Part shown: piece after piece, positions 38,308 through 46,359 of the stretch
Position numbering within the stretch: position 1 is the first letter of the stretch
How the letters are laid out: each line of letters starts with the position of its first letter
From: Allobosea lathyri
GTDB taxonomy: Bacteria; Pseudomonadota; Alphaproteobacteria; Rhizobiales; Beijerinckiaceae
Reading direction: 5' to 3'
NCBI RefSeq assembly: GCF_900108245.1
Contig: NZ_FNUY01000003.1
Location: 248,001 to 312,000 of the forward strand
Length of the DNA stretch: 64,000 bases
Position numbers and translations under genes: made by a program
The notes under the pieces: model-generated
Database searches by the model: none
Told to the model about the DNA's origin: nothing
Seen by the model: only the letters and a program-made list of their open reading frames with translations

Positions 38308-38811
38308 ATGGATGAGCTGGGGGCAAAGGAGGCGCCGTCCGGTTTCGACCGGGCGGTTCAGTGCGTCGCGCTTGTCGGCGGCGCCCTGCTGATCGCGCTG
38401 GCGACGATGGTCGTCGTCAGCGTGACGCTGCGTAGCGACCTTGTCGGAGCAGCCGGCGTGCCCGGTGATTTCGAGCTCGTGCAGATGGCGACCGCCATCG
38501 CGGCCTTCTGCTTCCTGCCCTATTGCCAGCTGAAACGCGGCAACATTTTCGTCGATACCTTCACGTTGAAGCTGCCGCAGAGCTGGCAGCGCCGCATCGA
38601 TGCGATGTGGGACGTCGTCTATGCGCTGGTCATGGCGCTGATCGCTTGGCGGCTCGGGGTCGGCGCGCGTGCCGCTTTCGCCAGCGGCGAGAACACCATG
38701 GTGCTGCAGCTGCCGAGCTATCTCCCGATCGCGCTATGCGCAATGCTGGCGGGGCTGGTTTCGCTGACGGCTTTCGTCAGCGCGTCGCGCCTTGTGAGGA
38801 CATCCGCGTGA
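38308..38811 (+). CDS. TRAP transporter small membrane subunit, DctQ type
   Basis: About 167 residues with four hydrophobic helices. The family pattern is present: GGALLIALATMVVVSVTLRSDLVG, FELVQMATAIAAFCFLPYCQLKRGNIFVD and the last helix before VSASRLVR. It couples the binding protein to the large subunit. The start is ATG 38308 or GTG 38296. Its stop codon overlaps the dctM start (GTGA), so the two are translated together. Confidence 0.9.
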   Translation: MDELGAKEAPSGFDRAVQCVALVGGALLIALATMVVVSVTLRSDLVGAAGVPGDFELVQMATAIAAFCFLPYCQLKRGNIFVDTFTLKLPQSWQRRIDAMWDVVYALVMALIAWRLGVGARAAFASGENTMVLQLPSYLPIALCAMLAGLVSLTAFVSASRLVRTSA

Positions 38812-40127
38812 GCGGCTTTTCGCTGGCCGTGACCGGCTTTGCCGGCCTTCTCGCGCTGATGGCATTGCGGCTGCCGATCGGGCTCGCGATGATGCTCGTC
38901 GGCAGTCTCGGCTATATCCAGCTCAACGGGCTCGACCCGTTCCTGAACTATATCCGCACCACGCCCTACCAGATCTTCGCCAATTACACGCTCTCGGTGA
39001 TCCCGCTCTTCGTTCTGATGGGCGCGTTTGCGGAGCGCTCCGGGCTGGCGGGCGATCTGTTCAAGGCGGCCTCGGCAGTCGTCGGGCACAGGCGCGGGGG
39101 GCTCGGCATGGCGCTGATCGGCGCCTGCACCGGCTTTGGCGCAATCTGCGGCTCGTCGGTCGCGACCACCGCGACCTTCGCGCGGGCGGCTTTGCCGGAG
39201 ATCAGGCGCTATCGTTACGACCCCGGCTTTTCCTGCGGCGTTGTCGCGGTCGGCGGCACCCTGGGCATCCTGATTCCGCCCTCGGTCATTCTCGTCGTCT
39301 ATGCAATCTCGACCGAGCAGAACATCGCCAAGCTGTTCAAGGCGGCGCTGATTCCCGGCCTGATGGCAGCGGCGATGTATTGCATCACGATTGCGATCAT
39401 GACGCGGCTCAACCCCGCTCTCGGGCCGGCGCAGAAGCGCATCGCCTGGCCTGACCGGGTCAGGCCTCTGCTGGGCATTCTTCCGGCGATGGCCGTCGCC
39501 TTTATCGTCGTCGGCGGCATCTATGGCGGCGTGTTCACGCCGACGGAGGGCGCGTCGGTGGGGGCCTTCATCATGCTTCTGATCGGCGTCGGCCGCCGGA
39601 CGCTCGGGCTTCAGGGGATCGGGCAGGCGATCCTGCAGACGGCGGAAATCTCGGCGATGATCTTCGCCATTCTGCTCGGTGCCGAGGTGTTCAACGCATT
39701 CCTGGCGCTGACGCAGGTGCCGACCGCGGCCGCCGAGATGATCGCGGCCTCAGGCTGGGCGCCGTATACCGTGCTGATCGGGCTACTGGCCTTCTACATC
39801 GTGCTTGGCGGCGTCATGGACGAACTCGCCATGATCCTGCTGACCCTGCCGGTGTTCTTCCCGATCGTGACCGCGCTCGATTTCGGCATGCCGGTCGACG
39901 ACATCGCGATCTGGTTCGGTATCCTCGTGCTGATCGTGGTGGGAATAGGCATGACCTGCCCGCCGATCGGCCTGAATGTCTTCGTCGTGGCGTCGCTGGC
40001 GCGCGATGTCCCGGTGACCAGGATCTATCGGGGCGTGCTGCCTTTCGTGCTGTCGGATGTGATCCGGCTCGGTATCGTGGTGGCATTTCCGGTGCTCACG
40101 CTCTATCTGGTGAAGCTGCTGGAGTGA
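38808..40127 (+). CDS. TRAP transporter large membrane subunit, DctM type
   Basis: A 439-residue sodium-driven permease with about 12 helices. Typical blocks are ALRLPIGLAMMLVGSLGY, LFVLMGAFAERSGL, GFGAICGSSVATTATFARAALPEIRRYRYDPGFSCG and LIPPSVILVVYAISTEQNIAKLFKAALIPG. GTG 38808 has GAGGA 8 nt upstream and overlaps the DctQ stop. It forms the transport path for the ligand brought by the DctP protein. The rhodanese gene begins 16 bp after its end. Confidence 0.95.
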   Translation: MSGFSLAVTGFAGLLALMALRLPIGLAMMLVGSLGYIQLNGLDPFLNYIRTTPYQIFANYTLSVIPLFVLMGAFAERSGLAGDLFKAASAVVGHRRGGLGMALIGACTGFGAICGSSVATTATFARAALPEIRRYRYDPGFSCGVVAVGGTLGILIPPSVILVVYAISTEQNIAKLFKAALIPGLMAAAMYCITIAIMTRLNPALGPAQKRIAWPDRVRPLLGILPAMAVAFIVVGGIYGGVFTPTEGASVGAFIMLLIGVGRRTLGLQGIGQAILQTAEISAMIFAILLGAEVFNAFLALTQVPTAAAEMIAASGWAPYTVLIGLLAFYIVLGGVMDELAMILLTLPVFFPIVTALDFGMPVDDIAIWFGILVLIVVGIGMTCPPIGLNVFVVASLARDVPVTRIYRGVLPFVLSDVIRLGIVVAFPVLTLYLVKLLE

Positions 40128-40143
40128 GCGCGGAGCCGTCGCC

Positions 40144-40458
40144 TTGACCGTGAACGATCTCGATATCAACGACATCAAGGCCGGGCTGGATGCTGGCTCG
40201 ATCCTGATCGTCGATGTGCGCGAGCCGCATGAATTCGCCGCCGGGCACATTCCCGGTTCAGTCTCCCGTCCGCTTTCGCAATTCGACCCCGCCGACCTGC
40301 CAAACGAGCCGGGCAAGCGTATCGTGCTGTCCTGCGCCGCCGGCGTGCGCTCGCTGCGCGCGCTCGCATTTGCGCAGTCCGCTGGTCTGGACATCGACAG
40401 CCACTATATCGGAGGCTTCAAGGACTGGGTCATGTCGGGAGAGCCGGTCGAGCACTGA
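40144..40458 (+). CDS. Rhodanese-like sulfurtransferase
   Basis: A 104-residue single-domain rhodanese. The active cysteine is Cys64 in LSCAAGVRS, the usual CxxGxR loop, and the start has VDVREPHEFAAGHIPGSV. Such proteins move sulfane sulfur, for example to cyanide or protein targets. It starts with TTG at 40144 without a strong ribosome site. It is only 16 bp after dctM, so it is probably the last gene of the TRAP operon; this hints at a sulfur-bearing substrate, which is inference. Confidence 0.9.
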   Translation: MTVNDLDINDIKAGLDAGSILIVDVREPHEFAAGHIPGSVSRPLSQFDPADLPNEPGKRIVLSCAAGVRSLRALAFAQSAGLDIDSHYIGGFKDWVMSGEPVEH

Positions 40459-40589
40459 CCGGCTTTGAGACGACCCGAATGCATTTTCGAGGTCTGCGCC
40501 GCACGCATCCCGGCACACCGCTTGCCGGGGCTGACGAAGGCGCGGTCCTGCTCCACTCTTTCATTCGACTTATGTGAGGATATCAGCCC

Positions 40590-42899
40590 ATGCGTCCCAT
40601 GAAGTTCGGATTCGGCCAGCCCGTGCGGCGCGTCGAGGACCACCGCCTGACCACAGGGGCTGGCCGTTACACGGACGATACGGCGGTCGAAGGCGCGCTG
40701 CATGCCTTCGTGCTCCGGTCGCAATATGCGCATGCCAAATTCACGATCCGGGACAAGGACACCGCCCGCAAGATGAAGGGCGTGAAGCTGATCCTGACCG
40801 GCGAGGACGTCGCCCATCTCGGCGACATTCCCTGCAAGGGCCTGATCAAGACGCTGTCGGGCGAGCAGGTCGTGCCGCTGCCCGTTCCGGTGCTGCCGAG
40901 GGACATCGTGCGCCATGTCGGCGAGGCCGTCGCCTTCATCGTCGCCGAGACGCTCGACCAGGCGCGCGATGCCGCCGAGGCGATCGATATCGCCTGGGAG
41001 ACGCTGCCTTCGATCAATGGGATCGCCGAGGCGCTCGACCCCCGGGCGCCGCAGGTCTGGCCCGACCGGCCAGGGAATGTCGCCTTCGAGGCCGAGCAGG
41101 GCGACAAGGCCAAGACGGAAGCCGCCTTCGCCAAGGCTGACCGCACGGTCTCCGTGACGGTCGTCAATAATCGTCTGGCCTCCAACTACATGGAGACACG
41201 TGCCTGCATCGCTGAATACGACAAGGACAGCAAGCGCTGGACCCTGACGCTCGGCAGCCAGGGCAGCCATGGCACGCGCGACATTCTCGCCAGCTATATC
41301 CTGAAGGTCGACCCCGCCCGTATCCGCGTCATCACGCCTGATGTCGGCGGCGGCTTTGGCACCAAGATCTTCATGTATCGCGAATATCCGCTGACCATGG
41401 TCGCGGCCGAGAAGCTGAAGCGTCCGGTGCGCTGGGTCTCCGACCGTACCGAGCATTTCCTGGCCGATACCCACGGCCGCGCCAATCTCGCCACCGCGAC
41501 GATGGCGCTCGACAAGCGTGGCAAGTTCATTGGCCTCAAGGTCGATCTCGCTGCCGAGATGGGGGCCTATCTCTCGCAATACGGGCCTTTCATCCCCTGG
41601 GTCGGCACGACGATGACGCCGGGCTGCTACAGCATTCCGGCAGTGCATGTGCTGTTCCGGGGCGTGTTGACCAACACGACGCCGGTCGATGCCTATCGTG
41701 GCGCGGGCCGCCCCGAGGCTGCCTATCTGATCGAGCGGCTGGTCGATGCGATCGCGCGCGAGACCGGCAAGACGCCCGATGCCGTCCGCGCGCTGAACTT
41801 CGTCAAGCCGACCGAGATGCCGCACAAGACGCAGACCGGTCCGGTCTATGATTCCGGCGAGTTCGAAGGCCATATGCGCCGCGCCATGGAGGTGGCGGAC
41901 TGGAAGGGCTTCAAGACGCGCCTGAAGACCTCGACCAAGGCCGGCAAGATCCGCGGGCTCGGCCTTGCCTGCTATATCGAGGCCTGCGGCGGCGGCGGCC
42001 CGGAAGCCTCGACGGTGATTCTGGAGAAGGACGGCATGGTGACCGTCCTCATCGGCACGCAGTCGAACGGGCAGGGCCATGAAACCGCCTATTCGCAGCT
42101 CGTCTCGCAGCATCTCGATATTCCAATGGACCGCATCCGTGTCATCCAGGGCGATACCGACAAGGTCGAGACCGGCTCCGGCACCGGTGGCTCGCGCTCG
42201 ATTCCCGTCGGCGGGGCGGCGCTCAACAAGGCCACCGAAATCCTGAGCGACAACCTCAAGCAGCTCGCTTCGGAGAAACTCGAAGCCGGCGTCGGCGATC
42301 TCGAGATCGTCGATGGCGCGGTGCGCATTGTCGGCACGGACAAGTCGCTTGACCTGGCCGCCATCGCGGCGCTGCCAGGCGCGACGCCTGCCATGCTCAA
42401 GGTCCATCAGAGCTGGCAACCGCCGGAAGCGACCTATCCGAACGGGACCCATGTCTGCGAGCTCGAAGTCGATCCCGCGACGGGAGCGACCGAGATCCTG
42501 AACTATGTCGTGGTCGACGATTTCGGTGTGACGCTGAACCCGATCATGCTGCAGGGGCAGGTCCATGGCGGCGCAGGGCAGGGCATTGGCCAGGCGCTGA
42601 TGGAGGAGATCCGCTTCGACCCGGAGGGGCAGATGCTGACCGCCACCTTCATGGACTATGCCCTGCCGCGCGCGATCGACATCCCGAACTTCCATTTCGA
42701 GACCCGCAACGTCCGCTGCGTCACCAACGCCATCGGCGTGAAGGGCGCAGGCGAGGCGGGCGCGATCGGAGCCTGCCCGGCGGTGATGAACGCCATGGTC
42801 GATGCGCTGGATCGCGCCGCCGGCATCAAGGCGATCGACATGCCGGCGACGCCGGTCAAGGTCTTCAAGGCGCTGAAGGAAGCGGGTTACCCTGTCTGA
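40590..42899 (+). CDS. Molybdenum hydroxylase large subunit (CoxL form II-like)
   Basis: A 769-residue subunit of the xanthine dehydrogenase / CO dehydrogenase family that binds molybdopterin cytosine dinucleotide. The N-terminus GQPVRRVEDHRLTTGAGRYTDD and the cofactor blocks GGGFGTKIFMYREYPL and QGHETAYSQLVSQ are intact, with the active-site Glu at about 723 in GAGEAGAIG. The active-site loop is AYRGAGRPE at about 368, the form II pattern, not the AYxCSFR of true CO dehydrogenase. It probably oxidises an aldehyde or an N-heterocycle. GAGGA is 9 nt before ATG 40590. The FAD and iron-sulfur subunits are absent nearby; two c-type cytochromes follow. Confidence 0.92.
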   Translation: MRPMKFGFGQPVRRVEDHRLTTGAGRYTDDTAVEGALHAFVLRSQYAHAKFTIRDKDTARKMKGVKLILTGEDVAHLGDIPCKGLIKTLSGEQVVPLPVPVLPRDIVRHVGEAVAFIVAETLDQARDAAEAIDIAWETLPSINGIAEALDPRAPQVWPDRPGNVAFEAEQGDKAKTEAAFAKADRTVSVTVVNNRLASNYMETRACIAEYDKDSKRWTLTLGSQGSHGTRDILASYILKVDPARIRVITPDVGGGFGTKIFMYREYPLTMVAAEKLKRPVRWVSDRTEHFLADTHGRANLATATMALDKRGKFIGLKVDLAAEMGAYLSQYGPFIPWVGTTMTPGCYSIPAVHVLFRGVLTNTTPVDAYRGAGRPEAAYLIERLVDAIARETGKTPDAVRALNFVKPTEMPHKTQTGPVYDSGEFEGHMRRAMEVADWKGFKTRLKTSTKAGKIRGLGLACYIEACGGGGPEASTVILEKDGMVTVLIGTQSNGQGHETAYSQLVSQHLDIPMDRIRVIQGDTDKVETGSGTGGSRSIPVGGAALNKATEILSDNLKQLASEKLEAGVGDLEIVDGAVRIVGTDKSLDLAAIAALPGATPAMLKVHQSWQPPEATYPNGTHVCELEVDPATGATEILNYVVVDDFGVTLNPIMLQGQVHGGAGQGIGQALMEEIRFDPEGQMLTATFMDYALPRAIDIPNFHFETRNVRCVTNAIGVKGAGEAGAIGACPAVMNAMVDALDRAAGIKAIDMPATPVKVFKALKEAGYPV

Positions 42900-42910
42900 C
42901 GCAAGATCGT

Positions 42911-42928
42911 ATTTGCATTAATGCAAAT
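42911..42928. promoter_or_regulatory. 18-bp perfect palindrome before the cytochrome genes
   Basis: ATTTGCATTAATGCAAAT is a perfect palindrome with no centre gap, 11 bp after the Mo-hydroxylase stop and about 100 bp before the first cytochrome gene. It is AT-rich in a GC-rich region. It is likely a binding site for a dimeric regulator. Confidence 0.6.
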
Positions 42929-43029
42929 GCCAATTATGTGAGCATGGGTTGGCGGCGGCGCGATCCTGTTGTGATCTGGAGGAGTTCTAAAGGGGCCCGT
43001 TCGGGACACCCTGCTCCATGGGGAATAAC

Positions 43030-43461
43030 ATGATCCGCACCGCTCTCGTCATCGCCGGGCTTGGCCTCGGCCTGACCGCCGTCTTCGCGAACTCCAATTC
43101 GATCGGCGAACGGCGCGATACGATGAAGGGTGTCGGCGCTGCCACCCGCGACGGCGCGGCAATCGCCAAGGGCGAGACGCCTTTCGACGCAGCCAAGGTA
43201 CAGGCGATCTTCAAGACCTATGCCGATGCGGCCAAGAAAATGCCGACGCTCTACCCTGACGACGCCAAGACCGGTGGCGAAACGACAGCTTCGCCGAAGA
43301 TCTGGGAGGATCAGGCCGGCTTCAAGGCTGCGTTCGTCAAGTTCGAGACCGATGCGACCGCAGGCGCCGCAGTGACCGATCTGGCGGGTTTCCGCACCAG
43401 CTTCGGCGCCGCGACGAAGAATTGCGGCACCTGCCATGAGGCCTATCGCATCAAGAAATGA
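43030..43461 (+). CDS. Cytochrome c' (class II c-type cytochrome)
   Basis: About 143 residues, exported by a Sec signal (MIRTALVIAGLGLGLTAVFA). It is a four-helix-bundle class II cytochrome c with its haem motif CGTCH at 132-136 near the C-terminus, as in cytochrome c' and c-556. The length is normal. I prefer ATG 43030, with GGGGA about 5 nt before it, over ATG 43018. It lies between the Mo-hydroxylase and a dihaem cytochrome, so it may accept electrons from that enzyme; cytochrome c' can also bind NO. Confidence 0.9.
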   Translation: MIRTALVIAGLGLGLTAVFANSNSIGERRDTMKGVGAATRDGAAIAKGETPFDAAKVQAIFKTYADAAKKMPTLYPDDAKTGGETTASPKIWEDQAGFKAAFVKFETDATAGAAVTDLAGFRTSFGAATKNCGTCHEAYRIKK

Positions 43462-43593
43462 GATCGGGCGCGATTTATGATCGCGGGAGGGTTCGGTCTG
43501 CGCTGAAAGATCTGTACGCTCTTTCGCATTGGACGAATGGGATTCTCGCGAATTCCATTCGTTGCCGACCCGGTCGAGCTGAGGTTTCTTCGG

Positions 43594-44526
43594 ATGCGCC
43601 GTCTGCTGATAACGCTGGTCGTCTTCGCTTTGCTGGGCCTGGGCGGCTTCGTCGCGCTGACTGATCCACGCGTGGTGTCGCCATCGCCGGAGATCGGCGC
43701 GCTGCCGGCGCCCGACCTCGACAATGGCAGGCTGCTCTTCGCGGCCGGCGGGTGCACCTCCTGCCATGCGACGCCGGGCCAGGACGACAAGCTCAGGCTC
43801 GGCGGCGGGCTGGCGCTCGGCTCTCCCTTTGGCACCTTCCATGCGCCCAACATCTCGCCCCATACCCGCGATGGCATCGGCAATTGGGGCGTGAAGGATT
43901 TCGTCGACGCGATGGCCAGCGGCGTTTCGCCGGCGGGCCAGCATTATTATCCCGCGTTTCCCTATACCTCCTACAGGCTGATGCCGCCCAAGGCGCTGGC
44001 CGATCTCTTCGCCTATATCCGGACGCTGCAACCCGTCGAGGGGCGGGCGCCGGGGCATGATCTGCGCTTTCCCTTCAATATTCGCCGCGTCGTCGGCGGG
44101 TGGAAGCTGCTGTTCTTCAACGGCGAGCCCTTCAGGCCCGATCCCACCAAAAGCGACGAATGGAATCGCGGCGCCTATCTCGTTCAGGGGCCGGGCCATT
44201 GCGCGGAGTGCCATTCGAGCCGCAACGCGCTTGGCGCCATCGTGCAGGCGACCCGCTTTGCCGGAGGGCCGGATCCGGAGGGCAAAGGCTGGGTGCCCAA
44301 CATCACGCAGGCCGAAAGCGGGCTCGGCAAATGGTCGAAGGACGAAATCGCCGAATTGCTGAAGACCGGCTTTACGCCCAATTTCGACAGTGTCGGCGGT
44401 TCGATGGCGGCCGTGGTGCGCAATATCGCGCAGCTGCCTGAGGCCGATCGGATGGCTATGGCCGAATATCTGAAGTCACTGCCGGCGGTGCAGGGACCGC
44501 CGAGGCCGCAAAAGCCCGAGGGCTGA
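43594..44526 (+). CDS. Dihaem cytochrome c
   Basis: About 310 residues. An N-terminal anchor or signal (MRRLLITLVVFALLGLGGFVAL) is followed by two class I cytochrome c domains with haem motifs CTSCH (54-58) and CAECH (203-207); Met ligands lie in later segments such as RLMPPKALADLF. This dihaem layout matches the membrane-bound cytochrome subunits of alcohol/aldehyde dehydrogenases. GAGG stands 9 nt before ATG 43594. Being downstream of the Mo-hydroxylase and cytochrome c', it probably carries electrons to the oxidase. Ends 4 bp before the convergent XRE gene. Confidence 0.92.
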   Translation: MRRLLITLVVFALLGLGGFVALTDPRVVSPSPEIGALPAPDLDNGRLLFAAGGCTSCHATPGQDDKLRLGGGLALGSPFGTFHAPNISPHTRDGIGNWGVKDFVDAMASGVSPAGQHYYPAFPYTSYRLMPPKALADLFAYIRTLQPVEGRAPGHDLRFPFNIRRVVGGWKLLFFNGEPFRPDPTKSDEWNRGAYLVQGPGHCAECHSSRNALGAIVQATRFAGGPDPEGKGWVPNITQAESGLGKWSKDEIAELLKTGFTPNFDSVGGSMAAVVRNIAQLPEADRMAMAEYLKSLPAVQGPPRPQKPEG

Positions 44527-44530
44527 GCGG

Positions 44531-45151
44531 CTACTCCATCACCGCCGCCTTGAGGATGCAGATCATCATAGCGGTGCCCGGCTCGCTTCCGACGCAGCGC
44601 ACGACATGGCGGCGGTCGCAGCGGTAGCGCAAGGTTTCGCCGGCCTTGGCGCGCTGGATGATGTCGCCAACCTCGACCTCGAATTCGCCCGAGGTGACGG
44701 AGAGGGACTCGATCGAGCCACGCTGGTGGCCTTCGGAATCGAGCTCGCCGCCGGGCTCGGCCTGCACATCGTACCATTGCAGCCATTCGACCGTCTTGAT
44801 CCAGCCGACGATGGCGAGGCGGAGCTTGCCGTCCTCGGAGACCAGGATTGGCGTGTCTGCCTTGGCGGTCTTCTCGATGAAGGGCTCTTCCTCGCCGCTG
44901 GACAGCACGCGCTCGATGGAGATGTCGAGGGCCTGGGAGAGCCGCCAGATCGTCGCCAGCGTCGGGTTCGTCTCGTTGCGCTCGATCTGGCTGATGATCG
45001 ACTTCGCGACGCCCGACTGTTCGGCGAGTTCGGAAAGGGAGAAGTTATAGGCCTTGCGCAGGCGCTGAATCGTCTTGCCGAGCTGGCCCGAGATGATCTG
45101 AGCCCCGGATTCGAACTCGCGTCCGCCACGCTCTTTCGTCTCGATACCCAT
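44531..45151 (-). CDS. XRE-family regulator with C-terminal cupin domain
   Basis: A 206-residue regulator. Residues about 26-80 are a Cro/CI helix-turn-helix (IQRLRKAYNFSLSELAEQSGVAKSIISQIERNETNPTLATI), and residues about 125-205 are a cupin sensor domain. PuuR and similar XRE-cupin proteins sense small amino compounds. Two similar 16-bp operators at 45181-45216 lie 30 bp before the start and suggest self-control. The EamA transporter is upstream on the same strand and is a candidate target; the cytochrome genes are convergent. Confidence 0.92.
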   Translation of the reverse strand: MGIETKERGGREFESGAQIISGQLGKTIQRLRKAYNFSLSELAEQSGVAKSIISQIERNETNPTLATIWRLSQALDISIERVLSSGEEEPFIEKTAKADTPILVSEDGKLRLAIVGWIKTVEWLQWYDVQAEPGGELDSEGHQRGSIESLSVTSGEFEVEVGDIIQRAKAGETLRYRCDRRHVVRCVGSEPGTAMMICILKAAVME

Positions 45152-45180
45152 TCGGTGCGGCCTGCCTCAGCGACTGGATC

Positions 45181-45216
45181 GTTTGCGGAAGCGAACGATC
45201 GTTTGACTAAGCGGAC
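45181..45216. promoter_or_regulatory. Two repeated operator-like sites before the XRE gene
   Basis: GTTTGCGGAAGCGAAC (45181-45196) and GTTTGACTAAGCGGAC (45201-45216) match at 12 of 16 positions and start 20 bp apart, about two helical turns. Each is an imperfect inverted repeat; the first extends to GATC on both sides (45177-45200). Confidence 0.55.
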
Positions 45217-45281
45217 AATGCCCGTTCCGGCCGCGTCGGGCAAGTCTTTCGCGGGCAAAGGCTCCGGAATTGCCGGCGCTG

Positions 45282-46211
45282 TCAGGTCGAGCGGCTGGGG
45301 CCGACCTCGCGTTGCTCGCGCTTGATCAGGCCCAATTGCTGCTCGCGCAGGATCACGTAAATCCCTGACGCGATGACGATTGTCGCGCCGATCAGGATGG
45401 TGTTGGCCGGCCAGTCGCCGAACATGAACCAGCCCAGCGCCACCGCCCAGAGCATCGTCGAGTATTCGAATGGTGCGATCAGCGAGGCGTCGCCGAAGCG
45501 ATAGGCCTGGACGATCAGAATCTGCCCGAGGCCGCCGAGAATGCCGATCGCCACCATCATCGCAGCGTCCTGAAGGTCGGGCATGCGCCAGCCCAGGAAG
45601 ATGGTGGCGAGACCGAGCAGGCTCGTGAGCAGCATGAAATAGAACACGATCGCGCCGGTCTTCTCCGTATGGGTGAGAAGGCGGATCTCGATCGAAGCGA
45701 AAGCCGAGCAGCAGGCGCCGGCCAGCCCCAGCGCCGCGCCAAGCGCGGGGCCGGCCTGGAGGCCCTGGCTCAGCGCGCCGGCGCCGAGATGGGGCGACAG
45801 CATGATCAGGACACCGACGAAGCCGATCGTCACCGCGCTCCAGCGGTAGATGCGGACCCGCTCCTTGAGGACCAGCGCTGCAAGCACGACGACGGCCAGC
45901 GGCGCAGCATAGCCGAGCGCCACCGCATCCGAGAGGGGCAGGAACTGCAAGGCGGCAAAACCGCAGAACATGCCGGTCGAGCCGATGATGCCGCGCTTGA
46001 GATGTCCGCGCAGATTGTTCGTCTTCAGTGCAGCGGGAAGCTCCGAGCGCCATGCCAGCCAGATCAGCAGGGGGATCAGGGCGAAGAAGGACCGTACGAA
46101 GACGAGCTCGCCCGTCGGATAGCGCGCTGCCATCGATTTGATGCCGGCGGACATCAGCGTGAAGGCCAGCGCCGAGATGAGCTTGAGGCTAATGCCGAGA
46201 AGAGGAGACAA
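45282..46211 (-). CDS. EamA/DMT family transporter
   Basis: A 309-residue inner-membrane protein with ten predicted helices in two EamA repeats. Typical blocks are ISALAFTLMSAGIKSMAARYPTGELVFVRSFFALIPL, LGYAAPLAVVVLAALVLKERVRIYRW and the second-half PFEYSTMLWAVALGWFMFGDWP. These carriers export amino acids or other metabolites. ATG 46211 lacks a strong ribosome site. Same strand as the XRE-cupin gene 130 bp downstream, which may regulate it. Confidence 0.9.
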   Translation of the reverse strand: MSPLLGISLKLISALAFTLMSAGIKSMAARYPTGELVFVRSFFALIPLLIWLAWRSELPAALKTNNLRGHLKRGIIGSTGMFCGFAALQFLPLSDAVALGYAAPLAVVVLAALVLKERVRIYRWSAVTIGFVGVLIMLSPHLGAGALSQGLQAGPALGAALGLAGACCSAFASIEIRLLTHTEKTGAIVFYFMLLTSLLGLATIFLGWRMPDLQDAAMMVAIGILGGLGQILIVQAYRFGDASLIAPFEYSTMLWAVALGWFMFGDWPANTILIGATIVIASGIYVILREQQLGLIKREQREVGPSRST

Positions 46212-46359
46212 CGGACTGGCGCAGCGGGAGGAGAGGGCAGTCTTGTAGAAGACTGCCCTCCTTAGAACACGCCCAGGCTGAGCCTCAAAGCGTCAACTCT
46301 GCAACCCTGATAGGCGGTGCGCGGGATGACGGCCGATGCGGCGGTGCAGACGTGCGTTC

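Noticed and set aside
40404..42695. Open frame of 763 codons on the minus strand
   Set aside because: Antisense to the Mo-hydroxylase gene and without a domain or ribosome site.
40590..42899. True aerobic CO dehydrogenase (CoxL form I)
   Set aside because: The active-site loop is AYRGAGR and lacks the Cys of AYxCSFR; medium and small subunits are absent.
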